Shown here: positions 12,026 to 23,416 of the stretch, one piece after another | Position numbering within the stretch: position 1 is the first letter of the stretch | Layout: each line of letters starts with the position of its first letter | Made by a program: the position numbers and the translations under genes | The notes under the pieces: generated by a model | The model's input: only the letters and a program-made list of their open reading frames with translations | The model's database searches: none | What the model was told of the DNA's origin: nothing | Source: Iris pallida | Lineage: Eukaryota > Streptophyta > Magnoliopsida > Asparagales > Iridaceae | Assembly: GCA_029216955.1 (NCBI GenBank) | Contig: JANAVB010009598.1 | Span: forward strand, 26,226,413-26,290,412 | Length of the DNA: 64,000 nt | Direction of reading: 5' to 3'

Positions 12026-13011
12026 AGCATAGCAAGGCTAGTGTCAAGTGTCATGTGTAATTGGACACGTGTACCACAACTGTCGGAAGAAAAACCTTCA
12101 AATTGACTCTGTATTCTATCGTATCATGACATGACCTGCATGTATCCATTTATGAACACGAAACTAAACACACGTAATCAAATCTAATCTAAATAGGTCT
12201 AACAAACCTAATGACAAACACTTTGTGCACCATTCTCGAAATTTTCCCAAAAATGGCACAAAAGCTAATATAACTTTCAAATAGAGAATCATTACAATCT
12301 CAAAACTCTTCCTATGGGTAGTTCTAGTCCATGGGTGAACACAAATAGAGTCTAATTAGAAGGAAAAATGAGATGTATAGCTATTGGAAGATGGATTCCT
12401 AATAAAAAAGCCAAATGGACATGATCCGGACATGTAACTCCTAGCAAATGGACTTCTCTTCTTGTGCTCCTAGTCTCTAAGCTTCTAGGATCCTTCTAGT
12501 GTAGAGAATGAGAGGAATAGATGAGAGATTGAGGGGGATTGGTGGAGGGATGGCTCAAATTGGGAAAGAACACCAAAATGAGAGAAAATAAAATAAAGTG
12601 AATGAAATAGAACCCTCTCCATATGGTCGGCCATCAAAGTAGGGTTGTGCCAATCTATAATGTCTAATATACCCCCTAAATGTTGTCATTAATTACTACA
12701 TGAAATGATTTAAACCTATTTTCGTAATTAGTTTAATCCCTATTTTAATTAATTGGTCATGACTAATGGTCTAATTGGGCCTAGTCCAATAAGTTAGTCC
12801 ATGAGTTATGTCATGCTAATTTTGGGTTCTAGTCTAGTGTCTAGTCTAATAGGTTCACTAACACAAGTTTAACAATTAGGCTAGCCACTAACCGTAATAA
12901 CTAACATAATAAAAATAAATAAATATACACAATACTAAGTAAATAAATATGCACAAAATAAAATAATACGAAATGACAAAATTATCCCTATTTGGAAAAG
13001 TAGAAGTGACA
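12026..13011 (-). repeat. LTR-type repeat E2, minus orientation
   Basis: On the minus strand the block starts at 13011 with TGTCACTTCTACTTTTCC followed by an AGGGATAATTTTGTCATTT-like stretch, the same layout as block E1 at 2513. Both also contain GGACA words, a CGGCCA/ATGGC section and pyrimidine-rich transcription-start-like DNA. It is diverged from E1, so the two are probably LTRs of related families. No coding region is seen. The left boundary is where the LINE duplication ends. Confidence 0.45.
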
Positions 13012-13546
13012 AAATTCTTTTCTCAAGAAAATCAGAGAGCAAGTAATGTTTTCTCTCTCTAACTCAACGCCTATTTATAGGCCACTTCTACACGTGCCCC
13101 GATAGAAGTCGAAACGAACAGTTGTCGCTTCGGATCACGCCAAAAGTTAATAGCTCTTATCCCAAAAGATTGATTTGATAGCTGGTAAAAGACGTCCAAA
13201 CGCTGTGCGCCAAAACAGCTCACACGCTCCGAATATCCCCACGTTTAAATAGCATGAGTGTTGGAAAAAAGACTCCACTGCCCATGCTTCTTGTTCAAAG
13301 TATTTTAAACTTGTTTAAGTTTTAAAAACTTTGAACGGGGTCTTATAGAAGCATAGAATTCATGCACCCTAAACTAAGTAAGCATATCCCTATGCTGAAA
13401 ACAGCATGCGCCAAATATCATAAATTAAGCAGGCGCATCCCCAATATGGCAGAAACAAAAGTGCAGAAAAGAAGACTTTTACTCATTGTAAATCAATTTT
13501 CAGTTCATTAGAAATCTATTACGTGAGGGAGATTTTCATTCATTGG
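13012..13546 (+). mobile_element. Fragment of a third Tat element (A-prime), 3' interior plus start of 3' LTR
   Basis: The stretch aligns by eye with 42320-42720 of element A: pyrimidine-rich CTCTCTCT, the inverted TATA box GCCTATTTATAGGC (13069-13083), CATGCTTCTT, the tract AAAAACTTTGAACGGGGTCT (13324-13343), then an LTR start TATAGAAGCATAG at 13344 where A has TGTAGAAGCATGG. CATGCGCC words follow near 13405. It is cut at 13547 by the LTR of element D, so it is older than D. The antisense promoter arrangement of A is therefore present in a third, independent copy. Confidence 0.7.
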
Positions 13547-15931
13547 TGTCACCACCACATTGTAGAGCAAAGGTATCTGGTAAATGGTAAAAATTTTGAT
13601 TATTTTTATTATTTAATTAATGTGTTGTGCTAGTGTCATTAATTGTTAAAATCGTAGAACTACATCGTATAAATGTTAGCCATGACCATAGAAACTAGGT
13701 TAGAAAGATTAGACAACTTTGGTTAGGTTCTAACCTAGCTAGAATATCATTTTGAATCCATTTAGTGACTTAGAACAAAAGCCACATTGGGCCTTTCCCT
13801 TAAGGGGCCTTAAATTGAGAAATAGGAAGCCCACTTGGCATTTTTCACTCCAACCTAACCCGAGGGGCAGCATTGGTCGGCCATGATGAGCCTCCCCCCC
13901 CATTTAATACCTACATAGCCTCCTTCTTTCCCCTTTCATTTAGAAACCTAACCCTAATTTGTTCTTCTTCCCCAAATTCTTTCATCTTCCAAATATAGTC
14001 CAAATTCCCTCAAACCACTTGTAATCTCTTCCCCTTGGAGAGAAGAAGCCACTATTGCCTAGCTTGGAAGCATTTAGAGAAATTTGACCATTGGAGCTTG
14101 GTGGGAGTCTAGGTCTAGAGATTTTTTTATTGGAATTCCAACTCCCAATTGGTAAGAGCCCTTTAAATCTTCTAATTTCACATTTATTAATGTAGGTGCA
14201 TTCATTTAGGGTCCCTCTTACATTAGGAAGAAGTTGGGTCAATTTTGGATTGGTTTGATGTGCGTATCATGAGAATATCTAATACGTACACCAAGTGTTC
14301 GACGAAATGACTCTTAGGACTTATTATGTTTAAATTTCAATTTTATGTATTATTATGAGTTGTTTTGCCATGTTATATATATACTATGATTGTCTAGTGA
14401 AATAGGAAGGTTTTGATTGGTTAATAGGGCTGTGGAGGCTAAATCATAGTGAGTGACCACTGTCATGTTCATCCCTAGTTGTTCTGCATGCTTCATTCCA
14501 TTTGTACATGAGTCAGTCCCCTATCCTCCACCTTGGTTAAATCCTTAGTGAATATAACATTCAGTCCCTTATCCTTCAGAACCAGTCCTTTTGAACATTG
14601 GGAAACCAACCATGCTATTGTCAGTCAGTCTTTGCCATCATATGGTTAGCTCCCTGTTCCTTTAGTATTCGACCAACCTTCAATATCTGATTGAAAAGGT
14701 ATTTGATTATGGGGTATAACCGAATAAGATAATGGGGAAAGCTTGGGTTAGATATTAATTCAGTCCAGATGTTAGGATGTTTTATTCGGTCCATCCCTCT
14801 TTGCATTAGTTTTGACCCTTTTGTTGTATATGCATCAGTAATTAAGTTTAATGCATCAAGCTTTAAGAATGGATGTACTTGTCATATAAAATATTAGTGT
14901 ATCTGTCTTTTCATACATTGTAACAGTCCTTCCCTTTATATTAGTTCAGCCTGTCCTGCATTAAATGCCATACCCTTCATTTGATCTATGCCCCATGTAT
15001 CAGTCTCAATTCTTTCATCCATATATATATATAGGTTCAGTTCACTGATACCTATATCAATTAACCTCGAACTTTTATTTCATTCTAAATCCTTCATTTT
15101 GCAGACCAAGAATTAGTACATGTGTTCCATTCCTTGGTTCAGACCACAGTTGACCTTGTTTCAGTCCATTTTGGGTAAGGCTCAATAAGTTCTTTATAAT
15201 CAGGGGTTTCATTTGAGAGAGGAGTGCAATGCATTAGTAGTTTATAGGATTGAGGGTTGTGCATGATGTATCAATATATATTAGAAGATGAGGGCTCGGA
15301 ATATTGGGGTATAAGTTGGATATTGCATAAGTTGACGGATATAGAGAGAAAATGATAGGATATGGAATACATATATATTAGTCAGTATGAAATAGAAGAG
15401 GGGTGCTCGAGTGTTCAGCAGTAGAGGCATGGGGGCCAACTGCAATAGCAGGGGATGGCCATTTGTCCTGTGCACTATTTGAGTATCAGTTAACAGATCA
15501 ATGTAACGAAAGGTTAATGGCTCGAGGGTTTAGAGTTAGTCATTTCTTTAGTTATGTCAAATCCCATTCTTTTATCATGTTTAATATTCCTATGTTCAGC
15601 TCCTTTGCTCTTATGTCCAGATTTGAACCCATACACTCAGTCCATTGAGCTCAAGTTCACTCCTTGAACTAAGAGTTCACTCAAATTTATATATTTGATT
15701 AGTTTTTATATGTATAAGTCCGTGCATACTTTAGTTAATCTATTTTTTTCCTCTAACATTCAGTTCACTTCTTCATGGTATCAGTATTATGAGTTAGAGT
15801 ATCAGCAGATTAGAAAGGGGGAAAGAGATCATGTAGGAAGCAACAGGAAAGCTTGGTCTGGCCTGTGAGTACACAGGTCAGTGTCAGAGAAGGTCTGTCC
15901 CTACAGGGCATGGCAAATCCTAGCTTGCACA
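13547..15931 (+). repeat. Element D 5' LTR, left part
   Basis: AT-rich non-coding DNA with the plant LTR layout: TGTCAC start, a pyrimidine-rich section with AACCTAACCCTAATTTG near 13950, then a long stretch from about 14500 to 15780 in which TTCAGTCC/GTTCAG-type words recur at least a dozen times. No open frame here has a recognisable product. The LTR is interrupted at 15931 by element A and continues at 44914. Confidence 0.55.
15927..15931. repeat. Left target-site duplication of element A (GCACA)
   Basis: GCACA directly precedes the TGTAGAAG start of the 5' LTR of A and recurs directly after the 3' LTR at 44909-44913, which proves the outer ends of A across the nested insertion. Confidence 0.9.
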
Positions 15932-16339
15932 TGTAGAAGCATGGAATTTTAGAACCAGAAAGCCCATGCGCCAGACTACATGCGCCAGAGCTTGGACAAA
16001 GTACTTCACAAACAGCAAAAATAGGCATTAAAAGAAGAGTTTTTATTACATATAAAAGTCTATTACATGTCTAAGAAAAGATTGTACAAAGCAGAATTTC
16101 TACAAAGAAAAGATCCTAAGTCTACAGCCAGCAGCCACCATGCGCCCTCAAATAGGCACAGCGATCACCATGCGCCCCCAGTTAGGCACATCCCACCATG
16201 CGCCCTCAGCAGGACTCATCCTTTTCAGCAGCTCAGTCATGTGCGTCCTCAGTTATGTGCATCCTTTCGGCAGGTCAGTTATGTGCATCCCTTCAGCAGC
16301 CCAGTTATGTGCCGCTCTTCCAGCCAGGCTCACCGCCGT

Positions 16340-16843
16340 CTAAATGCTTCGACTATTGAAGCATTTATTGAGCAGAACGAGGGTGGCAATCAACCCTCTA
16401 GCTGGAGAAAGAGCTCCCCAAACCGAGGAAGAGAAAAGCACCACAAGCCAACCTGTGGCCAGGAGAGGCTTCAAAAGAGCCTCCAAAGGCGAAGGAAGAC
16501 CGTAATCGAAACCGCGGCTAAAGGAGCAGCTTTCAACACAACCAGAATAGGATACACCCATTTTGAAGGAAGAAAGAGCCACCAAAGCCGCAGCACCGCC
16601 ATTCCGATCCGTGGCTCTTCCTGTACAACGAAGACGAGGCTCGAGCATCCCTATCTTTGGATGCAACAGGCACCTTCTGCCTGCCTCAGAAGCCCTCGAC
16701 TCCAACTTTTGGATGTAAAAGTCACCTTCAAGTGCATCAATGAAGACATGGCGTCGCATATTCACCCTCAGGAGCATCTCGTCAACAGAATACATCCGAG
16801 TAAACAAGTTCATGTTGGAAGAACGTGAGAGAACGAGAAACAA
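16340..16843 (-). other. LTR-internal antisense open frame (167 codons), doubtful
   Basis: An ATG-initiated frame starts at 16843, about 17 nt downstream of a minus-strand TATAAATAG (16867-16860). The translation has no recognised domain; it mixes hydrophobic and Arg/Ser-rich segments. The same region of the 3' LTR (about 43520-43077) is broken by a short indel near 43090, so conservation of coding is not shown. It may simply be chance reading of a GC-rich LTR. It is recorded because an antisense promoter-like box sits directly in front of it. Confidence 0.2.
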
Positions 16844-16859
16844 ACTCTCTCCATGACAC

Positions 16860-16867
16860 TATTTATA
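16860..16867 (-). promoter_or_regulatory. Antisense TATA box in LTR A
   Basis: TATAAATA on the minus strand within GGCCTATAAATAGTG. The 3' LTR copy is intact at 43546-43553. It resembles the box in front of the antisense gene at 42351-42358, including the GAGAGA sequence downstream, so the LTR may fire in both directions. Confidence 0.45.
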
Positions 16868-17387
16868 GGCCGGGTAAATCAAACCCATGCGCCAAGTGGA
16901 TGGCTCTCCGAATTCCGTGCAATGAATTTACATTAAATGGATGAACCGGACGCTTCGAATTCAGCTAAGTCAAAACAGCTATTTAAAGCACTCGAAGATC
17001 GTAACAGTTGCACCATTAAAGACGTGTCACGAAGCAGATGCGCCGGCCAGACCGCGCATCACACAGACACTCCCTTCAACATCAAGCGCATCACACAGAC
17101 GCGCCCTTCAGTACCAAGCACATCACAGGGATACGCCCCCCATGCGTCCCTATACGCCTAGTGGGACGCCAACCGACGCGTCCACTCAGTTGTCCATCGA
17201 ATGTCACAAATATTAAATGCTGAACTGACAGAGTTGGCAGCACGCCTCCCGAAGTCTGAACAGTTGACAGCTTTTTTAAAAGGCAAAGCATCGCCAACGT
17301 CAGTATCATTATTACTTTCCTTCGACGGCTACTGCCACGTGGCCACCCAACCACTCGCATGCGCCTCTGCAGCCATGCGCCCAAATC

Positions 17388-17590
17388 TGCATGCGCCTCA
17401 AAAGCCATGCGCCTTAGACTTTTTACTGATCCCTAAAGACAGAAGGAAAGTCACCATTAAAGCTCTGCATGCGCCTCAAAAGCCATGTGCCTCAGACTGC
17501 TCTCTGATCCCGAAAGACAGGAGTAAAGTCATTACTGAAGCCTCGCATGCGCCTCAAAAGCCATGCGTCCCGAATGGTTCGTGACTCCTA
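17388..17590 (+). repeat. About 75-bp tandem repeat in LTR A carrying CATGCGCC words
   Basis: Roughly three units, each opening with GCATGCGCCTCAAAAGCC and followed by an AGACTT/ACTGCTC...GATCCC(T/G)AAAGACAG segment. The equivalent array of the 3' LTR is at about 44072-44275. Each unit holds two CATGCGCC-type words. Confidence 0.75.
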
Positions 17591-17895
17591 ATGGTTACGT
17601 GCCAAAGCCTCCTCCTGCGCCAAATCCTAGGCGCATCCTACCAGATCATTCCCCACCAAATCAGAGATCTCCGAGCCATGGGTCGATGACACGTGTCCTT
17701 GGACTCGACTCACCCAAGATCTCAGCAACAGAAAGATCTTCTCCTCTGCTACGTGTCGGTCCACAACAACAGCATGAAGAATTCAACCCCTCGATCAGGA
17801 TGCATCGTTCATACGCCTCCGTCAGCAATCAACACGTGGCGTCCCCATGACCAGGCGCATCCTACATGCGCGCATGAGCAGCCAGCCTGTAAAGC

Positions 17896-17903
17896 TATAA
17901 ATA
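17896..17903 (+). promoter_or_regulatory. Sense TATA box of LTR A
   Basis: CTATAAATAGAGGGACC lies about 330 bp before the LTR end. The 3' LTR has the same box at 44582-44589. It is the likely promoter for the genomic RNA. The pyrimidine-rich TTCTTCTTTCACACC downstream is a plausible start region. Confidence 0.6.
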
Positions 17904-18213
17904 GAGGGACCATTTTCTTCTTTCACACCTACCGACCTACACAAGGACAGAATACACAACGAACGAACACAAGAGAGGAAGATACAAATACTCAACGTCT
18001 TCCTCCTCTCAGCAAGCTCCGGTACCCAGAGCAATCCAAGTCTTCAGAGAACCGATAACCGTCTTCAAATCGTCAACGGAGTCAACGCATTACCACTCAC
18101 TCCATCGGCACAAGGGACCCAGATTAAACAAAAGTGTACTCTTAGGACTACATCTAAGTCCTATATTGTAACACTGTTCTGTTTATATTAAAATTTGTAA
18201 TCAAAGAATTTTA

Positions 18214-19965
18214 ATGGCAAATAAGCTGGCGACTCTGCTGGGGACCTCTTTCTCTTCCACCGAGAAAGCTGTGTCGCAATCCGACGACATGAAAGTGGGC
18301 TCCTCCCACAAGACGCAGGTCGTACGCCTCAATCAACAGGCGTATGAGGAGTTCATCTCTGAAGGCAGTGCGAGTCCTTAGAAGCGGCTGTCGAAGCCGA
18401 AGAAGACCCGCTGAGTCTGGGTACGCAAGGTCGATGCCTCAGGCACCACCACCGAAGGGGATGTGCCGATCCAGCCTTCCCTTCCTGCTGACGTCCTCAG
18501 CAACCAAGATGCGTCCGCTGGTGCAGTGCATCTCTCTGGAAAACGTGCGGCTAACCACATTCCCCAGCCGTCTCCCTCTCAGGCGAGGAAGATGCGTCGA
18601 CGGAGCAGGAGCACAGCCAATGCCCCGCGTATCACCTCTGATACGCCACAGAAGGTCTCTATCTTTGACAGACTCACTCGTTGTAATGGCGAGGAGAATT
18701 TGGATTCAGAGTACTATGCGCCCCAGTGGACTGGTACGAAGAAATCTAAGGCAGCACGGGCCATGCGCCCCAAATGTGCTATGCCAGCAGCAAGCCAGAA
18801 GCATGCGCTCACAATCATGAGTGCTGCTGGTGGTAAGCTGTACAAGGTCGACTCGAGTGCTGCGGTGCCAGAAACGAGCTGACCTTCAAAGTCCTTGTCT
18901 CACTTGGACGCATCTATTGCATGCACCACCGAGTCAAGTAAGGCAAATCCAGTGATCTTGAACTCCCGCCCCTCCTCTGGTTGTGCGTTCGAGGTCCGTT
19001 CAAGTCACTTCAAATGTTGTTCCCCCACTACTGATCGGGACGCCTGTTTGGTGTTAGATCAGGGGACGCAGCATTCACTTGACCACCCCGGCGCTTGACC
19101 TTGGCATGCGCCTGAAGGGGGTGTGAAGGTGGTACTCTCCTCCAATGATCTGTGCAACATGATCACTCACAAGCGCCGATCAGGAGAGTCAGCTGACAAG
19201 CATGATGCGTCCCTCATAGGGCACACTTGTGCTATGATTACCATCAACTGTTGTTGCAAGGTGACAGTTACACCAAGGCAGTCAGTGTTCCAGCGGCTGC
19301 AATTATCGACACCCCTCCAACGTCGCCTCGGAAAGAAGGTGTCAACAAAAGAAGATACAAGGGTTGCTTCATGCAACGTGATATCTAACTCCTCGTCAGT
19401 CCGAAAGATGACGGGCAACTCCTCGTCCTCGTCCAAGAGCCAGCCGAGGAAAACCAAGGCAAGTGTCTCGTCCTCCGGAGTGTTCGAAGGCACTCGGGGG
19501 AGAAAGAAGCTATTGGAGGAAACTGGGGGTAGTTAGACCCTGGTGGAGCCTCCTTTCGAAGTCGAAGCTATCTTCTAAAGTACAGCTGAGGCCGATCTTC
19601 TCGAAGTCAGCCTCCCGGACATGGCTGAGGGTCATCTAGCCCCTGTCCTTGAAGACGAGGGTGTCCACCAAAACACAGCCCGGGATAGTCTAGCCCCCAC
19701 GGATCTGAGTCTCGGAGACAAAGAAGTCCTTCAAGACGGAACCAAGGGTAATCAGGCCCTTGCAGATGCTTCCGTCGAGAATATTCTCCAGAACATAGCC
19801 GGGGATGACCAGGACGAATCTCCAGGAGAGGCAACTCCCCTACAATAGAGTGAAGCTGAAAGTGAAGCCTCAACCGATCCATCCACTTCCAGCCGTATCA
19901 TGACAGTATACATGGCTTGGGATGATTCCTAGTCTGATGCATCGCCACCAGACCTTGTCCAGCGT
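18214..19965 (+). pseudogene. Element A ORF1 (upstream of Gag)
   Basis: The frame begins at an ATG in the last 10 bases of the LTR (18214) and passes through the primer site as NKLATLLG, just as in element B. It then carries a segment matching B (KTQVVRLNQQAYEEF beside KTMVVQFDQSSYEEM), a basic stretch, a conserved CCC...SVFQRLQ motif near 19240-19300, and a TVYMAWDDS segment before a coiled coil that leads into Gag. Stops lie at 18379 (TAG), about 18412 (TGA), 18880 (TGA), 19096 (TGA), 19534 (TAG), 19576 (TAA), 19846 (TAG) and 19930 (TAG), all in one frame. Function is unknown; Ogre-type elements also have an extra ORF before gag. CATGCGCC words occur in this region as well. Confidence 0.65.
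18227..18244 (+). promoter_or_regulatory. Primer-binding site of element A
   Basis: TGGCGACTCTGCTGGGGA begins 3 nt after the LTR end. It is the complement of a tRNA 3' end closing in CCA. Tat/Ogre elements are known to use tRNA-Arg, which I consider likely, but I cannot check the tRNA here. Element B has the same site with the same 3-nt spacing. The site lies inside the reading frame that begins at ATG 18214. Confidence 0.8.
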
Positions 19966-21609
19966 ATGGACACATTAGAGGGAGGACTCAAAACCCTCTC
20001 TGCCTCTATGCAAACACTGACTCAAGCAGTGTTTGAGATACGGTCTGCTTTAGCGAAGACACCTTCTACCGGTCCCGACCCAGGGGCCAGTGAAGAATCA
20101 AGTGTACCCCTTCAACGTGTATCATTGGATACGGATCGCCGAGAAGCACCTCGGACATCGGAGCCCTCAAATGCTCAACTGCAGGTAGTACCACCTTCTC
20201 CGACTCCCAGCTCCACGGAAGTAGTGGTCGAGATGATCAGGGACTTGCACGAGCGCTTTGAGTCCCAGACGAGACAAGAGGAGCGCCAAAAGATGGAGAT
20301 TCCCCAGCCTTATCCCCTCGAGTGGAACAAAGTGGTTTATCCTCCTAAGTATAAACCACAAACACTGACGCCATGCGACGGGAAGGACTCTCCTCGTCGC
20401 TATCTGACGTACTTCCAGTCTCAGACCGGACATCTTCCGAAGGAGGACGCACTACTCACCAGCATATTTGTCGGGACACTGAAGGGAGTGGCGTACGACT
20501 GGTACTGCAACCTCCCCGACAATTCCATATCCTCCTTCGATGACCTGACGCACCTTTTTCTCGACCGTTTCTATGACGGCGGAAAGGACATGACAATGGC
20601 GTCCCTTATAGAGATACGCCAGAAGGAGAAGGAAACGGTTCGAGTGTTCATCGAACGCTTCCGCTAGGCCTGCTTCAGACTGCCTCTGGGCATGCCAGAA
20701 CATGCACTTCTCTCCTCCTGCAGTATGAACATACTGCCTGCAGTCAAGCTCTGGCTCAACTCTACTCCTGTTCCCGACTGGAGCTCCTTGATCATTGAAG
20801 CAGAAGCCACAGAAAAGAAGGCAGCCAATGCTCGTCTTCTGGAAGTCAGTTTCCCTGCCTTCGAGGACAAGGGGAAACGGCCTGCAGCCAACAACCCCGG
20901 ACGAGAGACAAAAGGAAAACAGGCGTTGACTGTCAATGCCTCAAAAGGTGCGTCAGCACCTACCCAAAAGCCTCCACTTGCACCAAGGCCAAAGGAGGTT
21001 TATTCGTTCAACGATGAAGACACCCTGCAACTCTTTGAGATACTGAAGCAGGGTGACAAGATCAAGCTGCCGGACCTGAAATGTCCCGACGAGGTTGGGA
21101 AAGTGGACAACCCGAGGTACTGTCACTACCATCGGTTTGTCGGACACCCAACCAAGGACTGCTATGTCCTCAAGAATTACATCCAGCGCATGACCAATGC
21201 GGATATAATCTCCGTCGACTACGAAGAGAAGACGGTGTCAGCCAACGTGGTTTCACTCCAGTTCGACACCCTGCCGCCAACTACAACACAAGATGGCATC
21301 GTCCCCATCCCTAAGGCGACAATGGAGGTGGTTAAATTACCACCTACTCATGACAACATGAGTGGACTCATCCCACTCACAACATCTCAGGGAGAGATCT
21401 TATGGGTTTACCCTGATCTTGTCTCCGAGGTGACTCAACCGGAGGTACGCCCTACCTCCAAATCCAAAGGTAGGAAGACCAAGTCTTGCCGCATGGTCTC
21501 TTCCTCAGTGGAAGATGCACTTCCTGTACAGACGTGTTCACAACTGAATGCCCAACCCGACGAAGCTGCCGTCGAGGTGGTGCCTTCCTGCACCGTCCCT
21601 GCTGTCTAG
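19966..21609 (+). pseudogene. gag: Element A Gag
   Basis: In frame with ORF1. A heptad-like coiled coil (MDTLEGGLKTLSASMQTL) is followed by the retrotransposon Gag domain: PYPLEWNKVVYPPKYKP, FVGTLKGVAYDWYCNLPD, LFLDRFYDGGKDMTMASL and FIERFR. TAG at 20665-20667 breaks the domain, and the frame continues at once with ACFRLPLG. A zinc motif of unusual spacing, CX2HX4HX4C (CHYHRFVGHPTKDC), lies at 21118-21165. Gag forms the particle and packages the RNA. The region after the zinc motif (VSLQFDTLPP, IVPIPKATMEVVKLPP) is well conserved with B. The fragment ends at TAG 21607-21609. Confidence 0.85.
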
Positions 21610-22926
21610 GACGAGGGCCCGTCTAAGTCCCCAATAGCCAATAAGCAGAAGCAGATAGAGGCCCGCTTCGATAGGCCTCTACGAACGGAGAATGCTTTAG
21701 GGCTAGCCATGCCCCACAACTTTGACATACTGGCACAACTAGCCAGTACTCCTACCCGCCTATCTCTGTTCGAGCTCCTTCGTCTTTCCAAAGACTCCCG
21801 AGAAGCTCTCTGTGAAGCTCTGAAGGATGCTGAATCCTTTCTCAGTCAGGTCAAGCAGCCTGAAGATCTCCCAACTGTGTGTACGCACTGTCATTGTGTG
21901 GATGAGGTTATCCCCAATATAACCTTCACCCAATAAGACATGCTGCTCAAACACAACCGACACAACAGGCTGCTGTACTATACAGGGTATATCGGTTCAG
22001 TCAAGGTGAAGAGGATTCAGATCGATCTGGGGTCTTCCCTCAGTATTATCCCGAAGATGCTGCTCTCAACACTGGAGATCCTAATGTACCGACTGGCGCC
22101 CTCCAACACAATAATCAGTGGCTTCAACGCAAGCAAAAGCGAACCACTGGCCAAAATACGACTAAAGTGCCATATCGGTAACCTCATAACCGAGGTCACT
22201 TGTTATGTCGTGGACGCTGAAGTCAACTACAACCTTCTGTTGGGTCACCCATGGCTGCATGAGTACATGGTGGTGCCGTCTATGCTCCACCAATGTATGA
22301 AGTACGTATCCACCAACAACGTCATCCGTACGGAGTTCGCGGACATAGACCCTTTCAAAGGGATTGAAGCCTACTTCACCGATGTTGACTTATACAAATT
22401 ACTTGACGGAGAGGAAGCCAATGATGCTGACGACGAAGCAGAAACGTCAGCAGAGCCGGACATGGAGCCTGAGGTCACCCCCGACGCTCCTTTGAAGATC
22501 CGACTCAAAGGCAAACCGCTTCAGAAGTTGCCTCCCATGAGCATTAAACTGCTCGGGAAAGCACCAGCTGCTCCTGAAGCTCCCCTGAAGATACGGCTCA
22601 AGAAAAAGCCGCCTCAGACATCGGCTCCCCTTGTGGCAAAACTACAGGGGAAGGCGCCAATCACTGGAGCTACAGTGGAGACACCTCTGAAGGTGCATCT
22701 TAAGGGCAAGCCGCCGCCATCCCAGCCGCCAGAAAATGACCACGTAGTCCTCTCGGACTCCAAAGCCAACGCTGTGGCGGACTCTCCCGATCTCACTCCA
22801 GTGCTTACAGATGAAGAATTGGGGGAATATATCTCGGCTGATGTAGATGCCCCTTCTCTGGACAATGTAATCCCGCGGGATAAAATCTCGTCTTCCACAT
22901 TGGAATGCCATGTATATATTAGATAA
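21610..22926 (+). pseudogene. Element A protease and downstream peptide-repeat linker
   Basis: Same frame as Gag. It opens with the module NFDILAQLAST...LSLFELLRLSK, which B shares in front of its protease. A TAA at 21934-21936 is followed by a clan-AA aspartic protease: QIDLGSSLSIIPK at about 22018 (catalytic D in DLGS rather than DTG/DSG), and NLLLGHPWLHEY with the LLG loop at about 22230. After the protease comes an array of PLKIRLKGKP-like units at 22480-22730 (at least five, variants KIRLKKKPPQ and KVHLKGKPPP), proline- and lysine-rich. The protease would cut the polyprotein. The reading frame is lost just after 22926. Confidence 0.75.
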
Positions 22927-23416
22927 CGCTCTACGGTCGTTGCAAACACAAATAATGACCGTCCATCATGTAAATCGAGTAGTCCCGTCCCAAGGGGTCT
23001 GTTACATAGTCCCACCACGGAGTCGAGACGAAGAATCCATCATCTTCGGCAAGGTTGAGCGTCATCAAGACCTCCCGCCACTCGAGCCAGAACCAGATAC
23101 CGGCAGAATGCAACTCTATCGGTACACGGATAAGGCAAAGTACCTCATCCAAAAGATGGGTTACGACCTAAAAACCAACAAAGGCCTGAACTACGGCAAA
23201 GGTCGACGTCTCCCTCTTCGGCTTCCAACACCTAAAGGAAAGCCGCAGGACTATTACAATCAAACTCGACGGGGGGTAGGCTATGTCACGCCGCCGTCAA
23301 CTCAGAGAGTTCAGACGCGGAAGAAGAAAGACATTCTCACTCGTCTGAAGCATCAACGTGGGACTCCGATACCAGTATCGGCTCAGTCTTCAAGAGGGTG
23401 CTGTCAGCCAACATGA
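22910..23416 (+). pseudogene. Element A linker with G-patch-like module (frameshifted)
   Basis: This piece lies in frame 2, while the rest of pol is in frame 1, so there must be compensating indels near 22.92 kb and 23.30 kb. It carries GRMQLYRYTDKAKYLIQKMG, then GYDLKTNKGLNYGKGRR and RRGVGYVTPP. The glycine pattern resembles a G-patch and matches B at 55.1-55.3 kb. The end of the linker returns to frame 1 near 23310 (a WDSDTSIGS segment also seen in B). G-patch modules bind nucleic acid or helicases in other proteins; a role here is inference. Confidence 0.6.

Larger units (their letters stand above)
15932..18223 (+). repeat. Element A 5' LTR
   Basis: A 2,292-bp LTR starting TGTAGAAGCATGG and ending GGCAAATA, where the 3' LTR ends GGCAAACA, so the terminal CA has become TA here. 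It is dense in CATGCGCC words and derivatives in which CpG has decayed (ATGTGCATCC). A plus-strand TATAAATA lies at 17896 and a minus-strand TATAAATA at 16867-16860. Differences from the 3' LTR are numerous, mostly transitions, which agrees with A being older than C. Confidence 0.9.

Noticed and set aside
13547..15931. Solo LTR ending at element A
   Set aside because: The GCACA duplication shows A interrupts the sequence, and the right part (44914-47071) supplies the matching GTGACA end, a primer-site region and gag.
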